Shown one piece after another: positions 1 through 26,393 of a stretch of 64,000 nt of DNA (position 1 is its first letter; each line of letters begins with the position of its first letter). Made by a program: the position numbers and the translations under genes. The DNA lies in NCBI GenBank assembly GCA_002150815.3, contig NDFF03000050.1, positions 124,001 through 188,000 of the forward strand, in the 5' to 3' direction. The notes beneath the pieces are model-generated. The model searched no databases. It was given only the letters and a program-made list of their open reading frames with translations, and was not told where the DNA came from. The DNA is from Grammothele lineata (Eukaryota; Basidiomycota; Agaricomycetes; Polyporales; Polyporaceae).

Positions 1-1075
1 GCGGTCACTGCTCTGGAGCGCATGCGAGTTCTTCTTGGCCGACGTGAGCTGTACGAGGGAGGCAGCGTCAGCGCCCTCTGGGCGAAGTCTCAGCGGTGGC
101 GGAAATAGACGACGTTACGTACCAGGTACACCATAGCAATAGCGATCAGCTGCGGACGCGCAGAACGAGGTCAGCAGCGAGCAGCGGTGCAATGGCGAGC
201 ACAGCACATACAAGGTCAGCGCATGCTCCACCACCGAGCCAGAGAATAGTCTTGGGGAAGAATGGCAGCAGCTCCGCGATGTTTTGCAGGTTCGCGATCT
301 GGCGGGAAAGCCAATGAGTTGGTCGTTATGCTCTCGCGCGCAACAAACGCACCCCGGCACCGATCGCCAGCGTTGCGGCGAGTTGTGTAAGGGCAACCGC
401 GATAATGAGGACAGGAAGGACGCGCCATCCTTTGAGAACCCATATGCGCCACGCGTAGAAGGTTTGGACAGTAGTCGCGACTGCATGGGTCGGCCAGTTC
501 AGTAGAAGCCGAGACGTCGGGAGACAAAATACTCACTGATACCGTCACCGACTCCGATAGCAGCGAACGTCCAGCCCGGCTGGACGAGGTTCGTCTGACG
601 GCCCCAACCCGCACAAAGAATATGCCAACCCATACTCGCCCCAACTACCGTCAAAAAGATGTCCAAGAAGAAGACCCAGTAAACTGCGCGCAGCGGTAAA
701 CGTCAGAAAGTACAGAGGGTGTGTCCATTACGGCGAATTACATACCGACGAGCTTCATCCCGACCCGGTCGTTGGGGAAGGAAATGTAATAGATGTCTAT
801 CGTTGCGGGTTGAGTATCCGAAGGACCTTGGCACCAAAGAGCGCACTTACACAGCTGAACGATCGAGATCCCGAAAATGAGCCAGCTAGTGACCGCGCCC
901 AAGAACTATTACCGCGAAAAACTAAGCATCCCGACCATAGCAGACGAAGACACGACGTACGACAGGCCCAACTCTGGTCAAAAAAAGACGTTAGCCAATC
1001 GGCGGGAACAAGACGCAAGACAACGTACAGGAGAAGGGTGGCTTCAGGAACGGCAGGCTCATTGAGGTCGGACAT
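1..1075 (-). CDS. DUF6534 seven-transmembrane protein, C-terminal part beyond window edge
   Basis: Spliced by eye on the minus strand, this reads as a DUF6534 membrane protein. DUF6534 is a large Agaricomycete family of unknown function with about seven transmembrane helices. The start at 1075 gives a short polar N terminus followed by TLLVGPVFLGAVTSWLIFG. Later exons give IYYISFPNDRVGMKLV, then YWVFFLDIFLTVVGASMGW, then the family hallmark VQTFYAWRIWVL near 430-475. Near 200-280 comes a segment with ILWLGGGACADL. Each join uses a GT-AG intron of roughly 50-60 nt, and the reading frame stays open through all of them. The last helix and the cytosolic tail lie left of position 1. No neighbour suggests a role. 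The family call is firm because the helix order and the YAWRIW motif both fit. The exact exon ends are less certain. Confidence 0.8.
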
Positions 1076-10693
<9,618 letters not shown>

Positions 10694-12439
10694 GCCCTGA
10701 GCGCTGGTTAGGGATCCGGGGCGACGAGGTGGAGGATGCTCAGGCAGGTGTTTGCCTTATCGAAGGACGGCCGGCGGTCGGAAAGCGCCTATTGGTGCTG
10801 CGACGGACGTAACAAGTTACGACGTACGTATGCGAGACGCGCGCGAGCAAGAGCGTAATGTAAACTTTGTACAATACTTACCCATGGCGCGTACGTCGGC
10901 GCCATATGCCACACCTTCACTCGCGCCATCTGCACCTCTGCGACTGCGAAGGACGTCGAGGAGCAGCTTCCCTTTCAAACTTCAACCTTCAGCTGGCGGG
11001 TGCGAGAAACCCGCGGTGATCCTTGCAGGCCCGGCATGCGGGCCTGGGCTTGGGCATTACGACAGGACTCTGCGGATGTCTCCGGCCAGCCCGAAGGTTG
11101 GTAACTGGCATCCATCATGGCATTGACGATACCATGGCATGGCATGACGGGCGTGTCTCCGCCGATTCGCGCTCGATAAGCAGGTCCTTGCCCAAGCTTG
11201 GTGCCTGCTCGGGGCGCGCGCGCGCGAGCCCCATCTCGACGCTCTGGCGCACACCCACCGTCGCGCCGCGAGGCTCGAGCATCCCAGCAGATTCCAAGAT
11301 TCCTAGATTCCCAGATCCTACCACCCCAAGATTATTCCAGGAACCGTAGGATTCCTCTCACTGCATGTGCATGTTCCATCACCAACACCATCACCCATTA
11401 CTACTCCCTATTATATTCGCCCGGCCCCCTCAGGCTCCCCGTTCCCCGCAATCTTACAGGGCACCACCGGCAACCCTCCCCTCCCCACACACACCGGCCG
11501 GCCAAGCAATTACGAGCTCTTTGCGAGAGAGGGGGAGGGAGGGAGGCTTCTAGGCCCGCCGGAATCCATCACCCGCCGCGGGCTTCTCTGATGCATTCGT
11601 CCCAGCCTCCCAGGGGGCGCCCACAACGCTGCGGTCCCCGAATCTTACTCAGACTGTTCCACGGATTGGGAGGAAATATTGGGGGCTTGCGTGTGAAGTG
11701 GAGGACGAGTTCCTTGTGCGCGCGCGCGCGTAGTGGTCGGCTCGAGCTGCTGAGAGCTTCTGGTCGGTCGCTGGAGAGCCGAGGGTGCTAACGGGAAGAG
11801 GCACTCGCGCGCCGCATTCCGCTCCTCTGGAGTAGTGCCAGTCTCTGCACTGCGGCCTGTAGTAGAGGTGAAGAGGGTGGAAACGGAGGTCTCCGGCGAC
11901 CATCACATACAAATCACGTCCCCGCGTACGTCCAGCAACGTTGGCCTCTTGGAACGTGCGCGCATGGCGTGCGTAGCGAGGAGATGAAGTACACATCCCG
12001 GTCCATCGAACTGGTATCGTAGGCACTTGGTTACTTATTGATAAAGAGCGGTATCTGCGGGAGACGCGATGACATGACATGACCCGATGCAACAAAACAG
12101 AATAGAACAAGACAAGACAGGACAGGAGCATACCCCGAGTTGACCCCGAGGGCCCATTAAAACAACACATATAGTACAAACAATAGTAAGTAGCGAGCGT
12201 GGGACGGGGTATGATACGCGGGGTGACCGGGTGCTATGTACGAGATAGAGCGTAAAGCTCAAGCCTTCAGGTATAGTATGTGCAGCGGAGGGGCCGAGTA
12301 GGCGTGGAGGACGAGGACGAGGACGAGACGACTTGAAGAACGGGGACAAGTGATTGGGCGAGACGTGAGCGGGACGCGTGAGACGTGAGACATGAGTACG
12401 GAGGGACGTCGTGGACGTGAGGTGCGTGGCTCGACGCCC
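10694..12439. other. Convergent intergenic region between GMC1 and GMC2
   Basis: Both flanking genes end here, so the region should hold two 3' UTRs and terminators. I see no gene. There is a CT-rich stretch around 11.3-11.5 kb and simple-sequence tracts such as a GCGCGC run near 11215 and a repeated GACGAG tract near 12308-12328. Confidence 0.4.
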
Positions 12440-16481
<4,042 letters not shown>

Positions 16482-18097
16482 ATGACCTACGTCGCACCCA
16501 AGTCCTGGGCGCTCCCGCTCGTGTCCAAGTACCTCCAGCTCGACCCGGACGAGCGCGCCTTCTTCAAGACCGCCACCAAGATCGAGGACGACGCAGAGCT
16601 CGAGCGGCACATCCTCGACGTCCAGGCCCAGGCGTTCAAGGTGCGTCGCGTTTCCCTCTTACTACGACGAGGCACCCCCGGGCCCGGCTGCCCTGCGCAA
16701 TTATACGCGCTCCACCGTCCCGAATTTTCATTTGCCCTTTCCGGACGCCGCTCAGGCTCGCTGACAACGCACCGCGACGCAGATCTTCCCGTACCCCTGC
16801 ATTCGCATCTTCGGCTTCACCAGGTGCGCCCGCCCGCGCTCGCGCGTCCTCAGGTTCGCGTAAGACCAGTAGTGCTTACGAGACCCCCGCTCGTCCGTCT
16901 CTACAGGATCCGGATCTCCCGCCTGCCCGCCTACCCAGCCCTGCTGAAGCTCGGCAGGGAGCGCGAGAACCCGATATTCATCGACCTCGGGTGTGCCTGT
17001 GCGTCGTCCCTTTCCTCCCGCGTCGTGTTATTCTCTAATGCTGATAACTCGTGTTTGCATTTGCATTCGCGTTCTGACAGTCGGGAGCGACGTCCGCAAA
17101 GCCGTGCAGGACGGCTACCCCGTCGAGTGTTGCCTCGCGACGGATCTGCGCGGTGGTGAGTTGTCGTTTTGTTTTCGTCTGTTCACCATGCTCTGTTTTG
17201 CTCTGGCATTGGGTCCCGGATCACGGCCGCCCTGGCTCGTTACGTGACGCGCCAGCGCGGCTGCGAGGTGTCTGTCGATCACTCGCTGCGAACCGCGACC
17301 CGCGCGTCGCATCGCAGCCGGGCCGCGAACGTCAGCGATTTGCCTGACGTTCGCGAGTCCTCGCGTTCCTCCCCGACGTCGCTTTGATCTCTCGCTCTCT
17401 GTCCCGCGGCGCTCGCACGTTAACGATCACGCTGACCCGTTCTTCCCCTTACGCCGGTGGTCCTCTCGTCCCGCCCCTCACCTCGCCTCCCCGCCCCGCG
17501 CCGCCCTCCTCCCGCCTCGGTCCCGGTCCCTCGCCCCCAGGCCTCTGGGAACAAGGCCACGCCCTCTTCCGCGACACCCCCCGCACCTTCCCCGTCCCCT
17601 TCCTCGAAGGGGACGTCCTCTCCCCCGCCTTCCTCTCCCCCTCCCCCCCGCCCCTCACCTCCCCTTCCCCCTCCACGCCTCCCCCATCTTTGACCGACCC
17701 GGAGCTAAAGTCGCTCAACCCCCTCCGCGGGCACGTCTCCGCGATCTACCTCGGCAAGTTCCTCCACATCTTCACCCAACCCGCGCAAGCCCAGCTCGCC
17801 CGTTCCCTCGCCTCCCTCCTCTCCCCCCTCCCCGGCTCTCTCCTCTTCGGGGTCCAAGGGGCGCTGGCGGAGCCCGAGGGGCCAGGGCCGTGGAAGCCCA
17901 CAGCGTCCGATTGGGAGATGTTCTGCCATTCGCCGGAGAGCCTGGGGAAGCTCTTTGAAGAGGCGTTTGGGGGGGCGGGGAAGGTGAGGTTCGAGAGCAG
18001 GTTGGTGGAGGAGCCGGGGGGGCCGACGTATTTCGATACGTGGCCGGGGAACGAGAGGCCGTTTGTGTGTCAGGAGTGGAGTGTGACGAGGCTTTGA
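16482..18097 (+). CDS. SAM-dependent methyltransferase (class I fold)
   Basis: Five exons encode about 330 residues. The N terminus is helical (LPLVSKYLQLDPDERAFFK), followed by FPYPCIRIFGFTRIRISRLP. Then comes the SAM-binding motif I, ENPIFIDLGCAFGSDVRKA, across the intron near 16995-17080. After that are TDLRGGLWEQGHALFR, a GDVLSP segment, and a low-complexity Pro/Ser loop. The later core contains LNPLRGHVSAIYLGKFLHIF. The protein ends FVCQEWSVTRL. This layout matches a basidiomycete family annotated as methyltransferase-domain proteins of unknown substrate. The fourth intron (17156-17540, 385 nt) is far longer than the others. The gene sits between secreted GMC genes and is divergent from GMC2. 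A role in making or modifying their substrates is possible but is only inference. The acceptor molecule is unknown. Confidence 0.78.
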
Positions 18098-19761
18098 GCT
18101 TGTCGAGGGGGGAGGGGACGACTCGTGTCGTGGTGTTTGGAATGTATAGAGAGAGGAACACTCAGCGCGCGGCTGAACGTGACTTACTTACTAGCGTCGT
18201 ACGATGTATCACTATCACTACCGAATGCAGATCAAGCCTTTCATCTACAACCTCCACCGCCTCCCTGTGCACAACCGTCATCCCCGCTCGAGTGTGCTCT
18301 GCAATGGCCAACCCCCTGTGTATGCGCCATCTTGCAAGCCCGGGCCGCACCAAGCCGTACCACACCCCCGGCGGGCGCCAACGCTTCGCGGAAGCAAATC
18401 CGTACCCGGAAAGGCTATTCCATCATCCAGATAAGCTCTCTGCCTTTGCCAAATTGCGCATCAAGACCAGGGACCGGCCGCGAGCTTGTGTTGATCTCCA
18501 GTATCTACTTACCCCGCGGCGCACCCATCGGGACCCATATGTTTATCTCCTATCAGATCCTCTTCTCTCGCAGCTACAGTACACAAAGAGGGGGAGATCG
18601 GGCGTAGACGCATGAGAGACTCGAACTCGAAGATCAGCGCAGCGTGAGGCCCGGGCTCGAGAGCTCCCACAGCGACGAGCCCGCCGAACGTCTTAGCCTT
18701 GGGTGCCCGGGTATGCATGTAATGTATGTATGTGTGCCAGGGGATCTGGGACACCTTATCTCGCGTCGATCGTGCTCTGATGTGTGGCGGCCAGGGGAGT
18801 GATGCCGAGGGCGAGGAGGGGGTGTTCGCGGAAGCAAAATAGCCTTCGTTGTTGGCGCGCGGCCGGCCTCTTTGTTGTGAGGGCGAGGAGGGAGGGTGCT
18901 GGGGTGCGTACGGAGGGTGTACATATGCACCTATAGTCTGCGAGCGGGGCTTGGTGAGGGAGTCACAATCCTGGAGGCCTCACGCGTTCTTGCGTCGTTC
19001 ATACACCTCCGCGGCGTCTGCGAACTAGCGTGATGTGGTTCTATGGTGGCTCCAGTTGAGTCATCTTTGGTGGAATCGTCGTAACATCGATTGGAGGTTG
19101 CAATGACTCACAAGCCAGTTGTACCCTATACCTGCGAAACGCCATCAGGTACGTCATTGAGGGACAAGAATGCTAGTCTGGAGCCCGCATCGTCTCGGTT
19201 TTCGTAGTGCTGCAGAGGGCCATTGAGAGAGAACAGAGGCAACTGCGGGGAAACCGCATCTGCATGGCAACTGAACGGTTATTGAGACTTGCACGATGAA
19301 GGTTGGAGGTTGTCTTCTGCGAGAGGCTGCCATCTGAAAGCCGAAGCCGCTCGGTCTCTCGCCATCGAGATCATTCGTGTTTGACACGCTGAATGACAGC
19401 TGGGTGAGCGCATTCAACAATTATTGGGCCGAGGAGAGATAATATTCGTCAGGTCCGCCACGCGTTCCAAGTTGCTTGCGTAGACAAGATGAACAGCATG
19501 CGCAAAACCTGGACGCCACGAAGATTACAGACCCGGAGCTCGGATTGAAGCACATCCCGGATGCCGAACGGGCGTTTGGAGTGCAAATACGGCAGCTGGT
19601 CGTACTGAACACCGATGACGTCATAGCTACTCGACTGAGTACTAAAGCCGAGGATAGCACCCGTTGTGCTAACCTATTTCAACCATTCTGAACGATAAGA
19701 AACGTAAGTTTAGTGAAGGAGTTCGGAACTAGTACAAGAAATTCGCACCCGTTCTCGCCCA
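18098..19761. other. Intergenic region between the methyltransferase and GMC3
   Basis: Convergent region with two gene ends. On the minus strand around 19450-19690, one frame reads TGAILGFSTQSSSYDVIG and continues, open, to a stop. On the plus strand 19476-19691, another frame is open for 71 codons. Around 18530-18760 a minus frame reads FGGLVAVGALEPGP. None can be tied to a family or extended into a gene. They may be remnants. Confidence 0.3.
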
Positions 19762-22257
19762 CTACTGCCCACTTTTGATCAAATCCGCCGCCTTCTCCGC
19801 GACCCCATACAGCGTGCTCGACAGGTGCGCGCTCAGCTGGAGCGGAAGCACCGACGCGTCCACGACGCGCACGTTCGCCGTCCCGTACACCCTCAGGCGC
19901 GCATCTACAACTCCGCCAAGATCGCGCCGCATCATCGCCGCGGACGCGATGGGGTGCGAGACCGCGCTAAAGCCCACGCCCTGCCCGGGCTGGGTGATCC
20001 ATGCGGCCCAGGCTGCGTCGGAGCCGCCGGAGCCGTCGTCGTCAGGAACTGTTGAGAGCCCGGGAGAGGTTTCTCCTAATGAAGACCGGAGGTCGCTGAG
20101 GGAGGGGTCGGCGATTGGAGCGGGTGTCAGAGTCGAGTGGTGCAGGGGCCGCGAATCGAGCGCAGAAGACCACACATATCAAAGGGAGCAGTACGTGAGT
20201 GTATGGCGTAGAGATAGCAGAGAAGCGTACCTCAGTGGGGGGTTCGCAAGGACCCTGCGAGAGAGCCTAGCGCCGGCGATCTGGACGTCGAGGTCCCAGT
20301 CAATACTAAAGTAGTTGACGTTCACCGCGGGCATATCCAGTGGGTCATTTGACTGGCCGGGAGACCGTCAGCCCGGAGAAGGTGGCCATGAAAGCGTGTC
20401 GGTGAGGGCTTACTATAATCGTGACGTTTCCGCGGCTGAACGGTAGAAGCTGCCAGATCGTGATGCCCAAATCGCTGTGCAGAGAAGGTAGAGTCTGCCG
20501 TCAATGCATCTGCGAGCCTCGAGGCTCATACGAACATACTCCGACTGAGGCACCCCAGGTCCGAACAGCAACTCTGCGACGGGAGCTGTGGGACGACTGT
20601 GTCAGCACTGCTGTTTTCGGGAGACTTTCGTGTTTACTCACCGCTATCATTCACAATTAAGTCTGCCTGTACCCCGAAAATGGTCTCCAATGCTTCGGCC
20701 GAAAGTGCGTTGCTCGCCTCCGATTGTGCCCAGCGCTGCAGCGAACTTTGTATTTTCGATATTGACACATTGGCGGAATCGCCGAACAGTTCTCTGATGT
20801 TAGGGAACGCAAGCCCGTCCTTGGGGCCGATCCCTCCCAGGTCGAACCCGTCCGTCGGGCCTCCGATCGAGTTGAGCGTTTGTTCCTGCAGGTTTTTGCC
20901 AACTGTCTTGAGGTCGATAAGCGTGGGGATGCCGAGGGGTGCGAGGATGTCCGAGTCGCCGATCCCTGAGCGCTGCAGTACTGCAGGGGTCTACATCGGA
21001 GGTGAGTATCAGAATTCCGAATGGGGAAGGCATTATGCCCGCGAAAGTGAAGGTTTACGTGGATAGCGCCAGCTGCGAGGATTACCTCCCTACGGGCGAA
21101 GACGGTCATGTTGTCTCCAGACCCGTTAACGTTCACAAACTCGACGCCGGTTGCAACGTGCGGTTCACCCGGACTACCCTCGAACAGTATCTTGGAGACC
21201 TAAACAGCGCGCGAGGTGACAATCAGAACAGCGAACAGTTGATACTCGTGGAACTTACTAGATGCCGAGTAAGAAACGTTAAGCCGTGTCTCCTGTCCTC
21301 GACCGGAGTGTAGTATGCTTCAATAGACGACGAGCGATGGTCGTCCCTATGCCAATCGATACTCTGCCCCGAGCCAACCACACGTCTCGGTCAGTGTTTC
21401 CCTCGCGAAGCATCTCATCACCAAAGGACTCACATGCGGGACGAGCGTAACACAGTTAGGCGTGCCTCCATTTATATCAGGGCAGTGCGCTATGCCAGTC
21501 AGGTTCATAACTGACTCAATGAACGCTGCATTCTCCGGACCGCCGTACATGCCGTTGGGAAAAGTCGCCTGCACTGGCCCATGGACACCGTGAAAGGACG
21601 CGATGGAATCCGCACCCTTCGCGCGTTGTTGTGCGTTTGGGGCTGAGAACCCTTCAGCCTACGATGGCCAGGTACATGAGGTTGGTCCAGTGATAAGGGT
21701 TGGGAGTAAGGACATACCTTCTGCATGTACGCGAACATACTCTCCCAGTTCCACCCGACGTCCGCTTCGTCCGGCTCGAGGAGTTCTGACCATGCGTCAT
21801 ATTGCGCCTTCGTTCCCCTCGTCCAAAACGCGCCGTTGATCGACGAGCTCCCTCCCAGAGTCTTCCCTCTGCAGCCCTCGCCCATTCAACCCCATCTCCC
21901 CACAGAATGCAACACAGCGACTGAATACACGTACCCATGGATGAGCTTCCCCTGGTCCGTACCCCATGCCCAGTCGAGCGGGCCTTGGAAGGCGACTTTG
22001 TAGTTGTAGATGTCGTATACGTTCGGGTCGGAGCGGTCGTCCCCTCCAGGCTCGATGACGAGGATCTTGAGGGATGGGTCCTCTGCGAGGCGCGCGGCGA
22101 CGGTCGTTCCTGCGAGCCCGGCGCCGACGACGATGTAATCGAAAGTCTGGCCGCTCGCGACGCTTGAGTCGTTGGTGATACCGAATGCAGAAACCTTGAT
22201 AGCGACGGAGAGAGCGTAGAGGAGCAAGGACGCGGCTGCGAAAGGTCGTAAAGGCAT
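19762..22257 (-). CDS. Secreted GMC oxidoreductase 3 (GMC3/4/5 subfamily)
   Basis: A multi-exon GMC flavoprotein of about 600 residues. Signal peptide MPLRPFAAASLLLYALS, with likely cleavage after VSA. Mature start is FGITNDSSVASGQTFDYIVV, with the dinucleotide fold GAGLAGTTVAARLAE and then LVIEPGGDDR. Signature 1 is GKTLGGSSSINGAFWTRG. Signature 2 lies around AVLQRSGIGDSDILAPLGIP. The active-site pair appears as AVSHPIASAAMMRRD and QLSAHLSSTLYG, so both histidines are present. It ends LIKSGQ at 19762. Every splice checked by eye (start, exons near 21300, 21150, 20900, 20300) keeps frame, so it looks functional. GMC4 lies immediately upstream in the same direction, and GMC5 is a third copy. 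The likely role is extracellular alcohol or sugar oxidation with H2O2 release during lignocellulose decay; the substrate is not readable. Confidence 0.88.
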
Positions 22258-23227
22258 TCTCCACGGGTCCTCCGGAAGGCGTCGCTATGAGCAGAATGTA
22301 GCACGGACCACAAGCCGAACGTATTCTTGCGTGGAAGACTGTTATACCAGTCCGGGAGCACATCTTCGAGGCTGTAGAGACGCCTGCAAACGGCTTGCGC
22401 GGGGCGTATAAGGGTCACCTGAACATGTTCGTGAGCACAAATTGAACTGAGAATGCAGTAGAACGCACCACGTGTTTCGGTCTGTCCAGCAGGCATAGAA
22501 CCCATCTTCACCGACTTACGACATTCGCATTGAACCAGAGCTTCGAAGGAGCACCGGAGGGCAGTGCTTGGCACCGGATTGAAGCCGTGTACACGACTGC
22601 TTGAGCTGCTTCACTTGCAGCACGCTTTCGGACCAAATTCGAGAGAAGTAGACAAGACTTTTGATTGGGGAGAAACAACAACCGAAGCAGTTGACACGGT
22701 GTACGAACATACCCTTCACGCCGGTGCGCATTGCAATCCGATTCGCATGTCCCGACAAGTCCCAACAACAACCTTCCATCAAGGCACTCTCCAAGAGAGG
22801 TACTAGTCGCCAATAACGTATCAGGAAAAGACGACTTCATCCCCAGGACAATGTGAACTCGAGTCGTCTGGGAGAGCTCTTGATGCCAGTGGGCTCGAGG
22901 AGGTCGGGCTCTGATGGCTTCAAGCTGTCGCGAAAAATGATTCCTTGGTGTCTTTGTGACTAGCGTTGGGATTTTCTTCCGTGGTGTTGCGAGTTGGAAG
23001 GAATAAGAAGATTAAGGACGAGAGCAGAGGGGGAACTTGCAATGCACTGGCCGGAGACCACTGCGAGCATGGCCCACAGGCCGATGTCCTGTTTACGCGT
23101 GTTGTGGAAGTGGCGGGATACCACATCTCTTTCCGCCCCGAGTTCGAATCCTCTTGGGTCCAGACTCAACTCATTTTCTCCTACTAACAACACAGACGTG
23201 ATTACCTCTTAATCTGGACGTACCATT
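22258..23227. other. Intergenic region between GMC3 and GMC4
   Basis: Carries the GMC3 promoter (left side) and the GMC4 3' end (right side), since both genes read leftward. Only short incoherent frames occur. No gene or repeat was recognised. Confidence 0.45.
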
Positions 23228-25589
23228 TCACTGAGCTTCCTTAATCAAGTCCGCAGCCTTCTCCGCGATCCCATACAATGTGCTCGACAAGTGCGCACTG
23301 AACTGCATCGGGACGACCGACGCGTCCACGACGCGCACATTCGCAGTGTCGTACACCTTTAGGTGTGCGTCAACGACCCCGCCCAGCTCGCGTCGCATCA
23401 TCGCCGCCGTCGACATCTCGTGGTACACCGCGTTGAAGCCGGCGAACATGCCTTGCTGGGTGATCCACGCGGACCAGACCGTGTCGGAACCGCCGTTCCC
23501 GTCGTCATCGGGAACGGCGTGCAGCCCAGGTACGGTTTCTCCATCAGGACCAAGGAGCTCACTATAACGAAGACCATACATCAGTAAGTATAAGGGCGCG
23601 GGGGGAAGGAGCCCATACACTATAGGCGGGCTGGAGAGGACTCGCCGCGAGAGCCTTGCAGTGGCGACCTGCACGTCGAGGTCCCAATCAACGCTCAGAT
23701 AGTTGACGTTCACTTGGGGTTTCTGGAAAGGATCATTCGACTTGTATATATTGTCAGGACAGGACTCGTGCGTAGCGAGAAATCGGGCGACGCACAGTGA
23801 TAGTCACGTTTCCGCGACTAAAGGGTAGAAGCTGCCACGTTGAAATGCCCAAGTCACTGGCATAGTCATCTTAGGTACGTTTGCATGTAAGAGTGCACAA
23901 GACTTACTTCGCGTTGGGAACGCCGGGACCAAAAGCGAGTTCCGCAACAGGAGCTGTAGGCAGACGCGGTCCAGACGTTGTCGCATCTCGCGATGGCTGC
24001 GTTCATCTTACCACTGTCGTTGATGATGAGCCGAGCCTGTATCTCATAAATCGTCTTCAATGCGTCCGCCGAGAACGCATTGTGCGCTTGCGATTCAGAC
24101 CACGCGTCAAGTGACCCTTCTATCTTCCCGACCGACGCGTTCGCCTTATCGCCGAAGAGCTCGCGGATGTTAGGGTACCCAAGAGCATCCCTCGGTCCGA
24201 TGCCGCCAAAGTCGAAGCCACTCGTCGTGCCCCCGAGGAGGCTCTGGGTCTGCTCCTGGAGATTCTTCCCAACGGTCTTGAGGTCTACTAGAGTAGTGAT
24301 GTTGAGAGGCTCGAGGAGCGTGGAGTCGCCAATCCCGGAGAGTTGGAGAAGCGTAGGGGTCTGCCGAGAGAATCAATACGACGCAAGAGGGCTGAGATGC
24401 CAGAGACGAACCTGAATGCCACCGGCAGCGATAATGACTTCCTTAGTCGCGAATGCAGTCATGCGTTCCCCAGAACCGTCAACGCTGGCGAACTCAATCC
24501 CCGTCGCCACATGTGGAGCGGTGGAGTTGTCCTCGAAGAGCACCTTCGTTGCCTGAAGCGACAAAGATTTGGTAAATGAAAGATGAGAGTAGTTCTATAT
24601 GCGTACCAGGTACGTAACGAGGAACGTCAGACCTTCGCGTCGATCTTCAACAGGAGAATAGTAGGCTTCGATCGACGACGAACGATGGTCCTTGTTGTGC
24701 CAGTTGATACTCTGTCGCGAGTATTGCATGAGCCACCACGAACGTACACACTGTAACACACCTACATGAGGAGCGATTGCGACGCAATTCGGCGCGCCAC
24801 TGTCAAGATCTGCGCAGTGTTTGATCCCCGTGAGGTTCATCATGACCTCGATGAACGCAGCGTTCTGTGGCCCTCCAAACATTCTGTCGGGGAACGTGGC
24901 TTGTACTGGCCCTGCGTTTCCGTGGCACTCCTCCTCCCAGTCCGCGCCTTTGGCGCGCTGCTGAGGATTCGGAGGGGAGAAGTCTTCAGCCTGTTCACGC
25001 AAACGTGAGTACTCCGCATGTCGTCCCCTACAGGTCGCGCACCTTCTTCATATACTGAAGCAAGCCCTCCCAGTTCCACCCAACCGACTGCTCGTCCTCT
25101 TCGAGCAGCTCCGACCACGAGTCATACTGCTCCTTCGTCCCGCGCGTCCAGAGGCCCGCGTTGATCGACGAGCTCCCACCCAGCGTCTTTCCCCTGAACG
25201 CGTGCGACCGACACTAGTCAGTACAAACCGGCGCAGCACGGAGCGTTTGAACCGGTGTGGTGGACGTACCCACGAATGAGTTTCCCCTGATCAGTCGGCC
25301 ATGCCCAGTCGAGGGGACCGCCGAACGCGGCCTTGTAATTGTAGATATCGTACACGTTAGGGTCGAGGCGGTCGTCTCCGCCTGCCTCGACCACGAGGAT
25401 CTTGAGGGACGCGTCCTCAGCGAGCCGCGCGGCGACAGTCGTGCCCGTGAGCCCGCCCCCGACCACGATATAGTCGAAGGTTTGGTTGCTCGCGATGGTG
25501 GGGTCGGTCGTGATCCCAGAGGCGATGATGGGCACGGGCCATGCGCTTAGTGCCGCGTATAGTGTGGCAAGGATTGGGAGGAAGAGCAT
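23228..25589 (-). CDS. Secreted GMC oxidoreductase 4 (GMC3/4/5 subfamily)
   Basis: Tandem paralogue of GMC3 with the same exon plan. Signal peptide MLFLPILATLYAALSAWPVP, then ASGITTDPTIASNQTFDYIV, fold GGGLTGTTVAARLAE and LVVEAGGDDR. Signature 1 is GKTLGGSSSINAGLWTRG. Signature 2 includes TLLQLSGIGDSTLLEPLNI. Downstream blocks match GMC3 one for one (LPFSRGNVTI, VNVNYLSVDWDLDVQ, LSRRVLSSPPI). The first catalytic block reads AVYHEMSTAAMMRRE: the His is kept, but the following Pro seen in GMC3 and GMC5 is Glu. The second block, QFSAHLSSTLYG, is normal. It ends LIKEAQ. No frameshift or stop was seen. About 600 residues. Expected to be extracellular like GMC3, perhaps with altered substrate range. 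Confidence 0.88.
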
Positions 25590-26393
25590 GCTGGGTGTAC
25601 CCTTTGCAAAGTGGGACGTGAGCGTCCTGAACGAGGGGCAGAGCTGAATCAGAGTGTGCGATCAATTTGGACTGCGCAAGCTTTGAAGTTAAGAAGACCT
25701 TACGTTGAGTTCAGCCTTCGAATGCGATGCGCGGGGGTATTGGAAGCTCGCGTTCGGCGTGTTCAGACCCGATGACTACTAGGCGTGGGCGGTGCCCAAC
25801 GCTTTGCAGTGTGGATTTTGAGTTATGGCGTGTTCAGGTGACGAGGTTTAGACGTAGGTACGTCATGTCTATTGTATGCGCGATCAAAGAAAAGAAGATA
25901 ACAATCCACTTAGGACGCCTACCAGTGCACTTCGCGTCCAAAGGTGCGTGGCCTGAAACGTAACGGAAGCTTCTACTTGACGCTCAAAGTGACGTTGTGC
26001 ACACCATTACTTAGTGCTGTATAAAAGGTGGATTATCCAACAACGTTCAATGATGAGTGATGAACGGCGTACGCTGCTTTGCACTTCGCAGGATACGCCT
26101 CCTTGAATTCACGGGGAAGGTCGCAGTAGAACTTCTCAAGCTTAACTTCTTGAATGGGTTGTCATGACCGAATGCTCTCAACTCGGGATTACCGGGTATC
26201 TCAATTGGCCGTTCAAGACGTTACGAGCTAAATGGACGGAATAAATAAGGGCCGAAAGGTAGATACATGATAAACAGGTCCTAAAGAATAGCAATGAGTA
26301 GCCTACAACACTGATGGGCAGGAAGTAGATGACATATCCCACCGAGACCCATCTCGCGAAAGTCCTATCACACCGTGACGTCTGCGGCAGCCA
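25590..26393. other. Intergenic region upstream of GMC4
   Basis: Holds the GMC4 promoter and the 3' end of the Rab-like gene. A TATA-like word (GTATAAAAGG, near 26020) is present but is not obviously placed for either gene. Nothing else was recognised. Confidence 0.4.

Noticed and set aside
11198..11791. 197-codon plus-strand frame between GMC1 and GMC2
   Set aside because: CT-rich 3' region of GMC1; no conserved segment.
19476..19691. 71-codon plus-strand frame with a fairly even composition
   Set aside because: A competing minus-strand frame in the same DNA also looks coding-like; neither has a homologue I recognise, so neither was called.
23130..23165. GTTCGAATCC word resembling a tRNA B box
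   Set aside because: Flanks do not form a T-arm or acceptor stem and no A box lies at the right distance.
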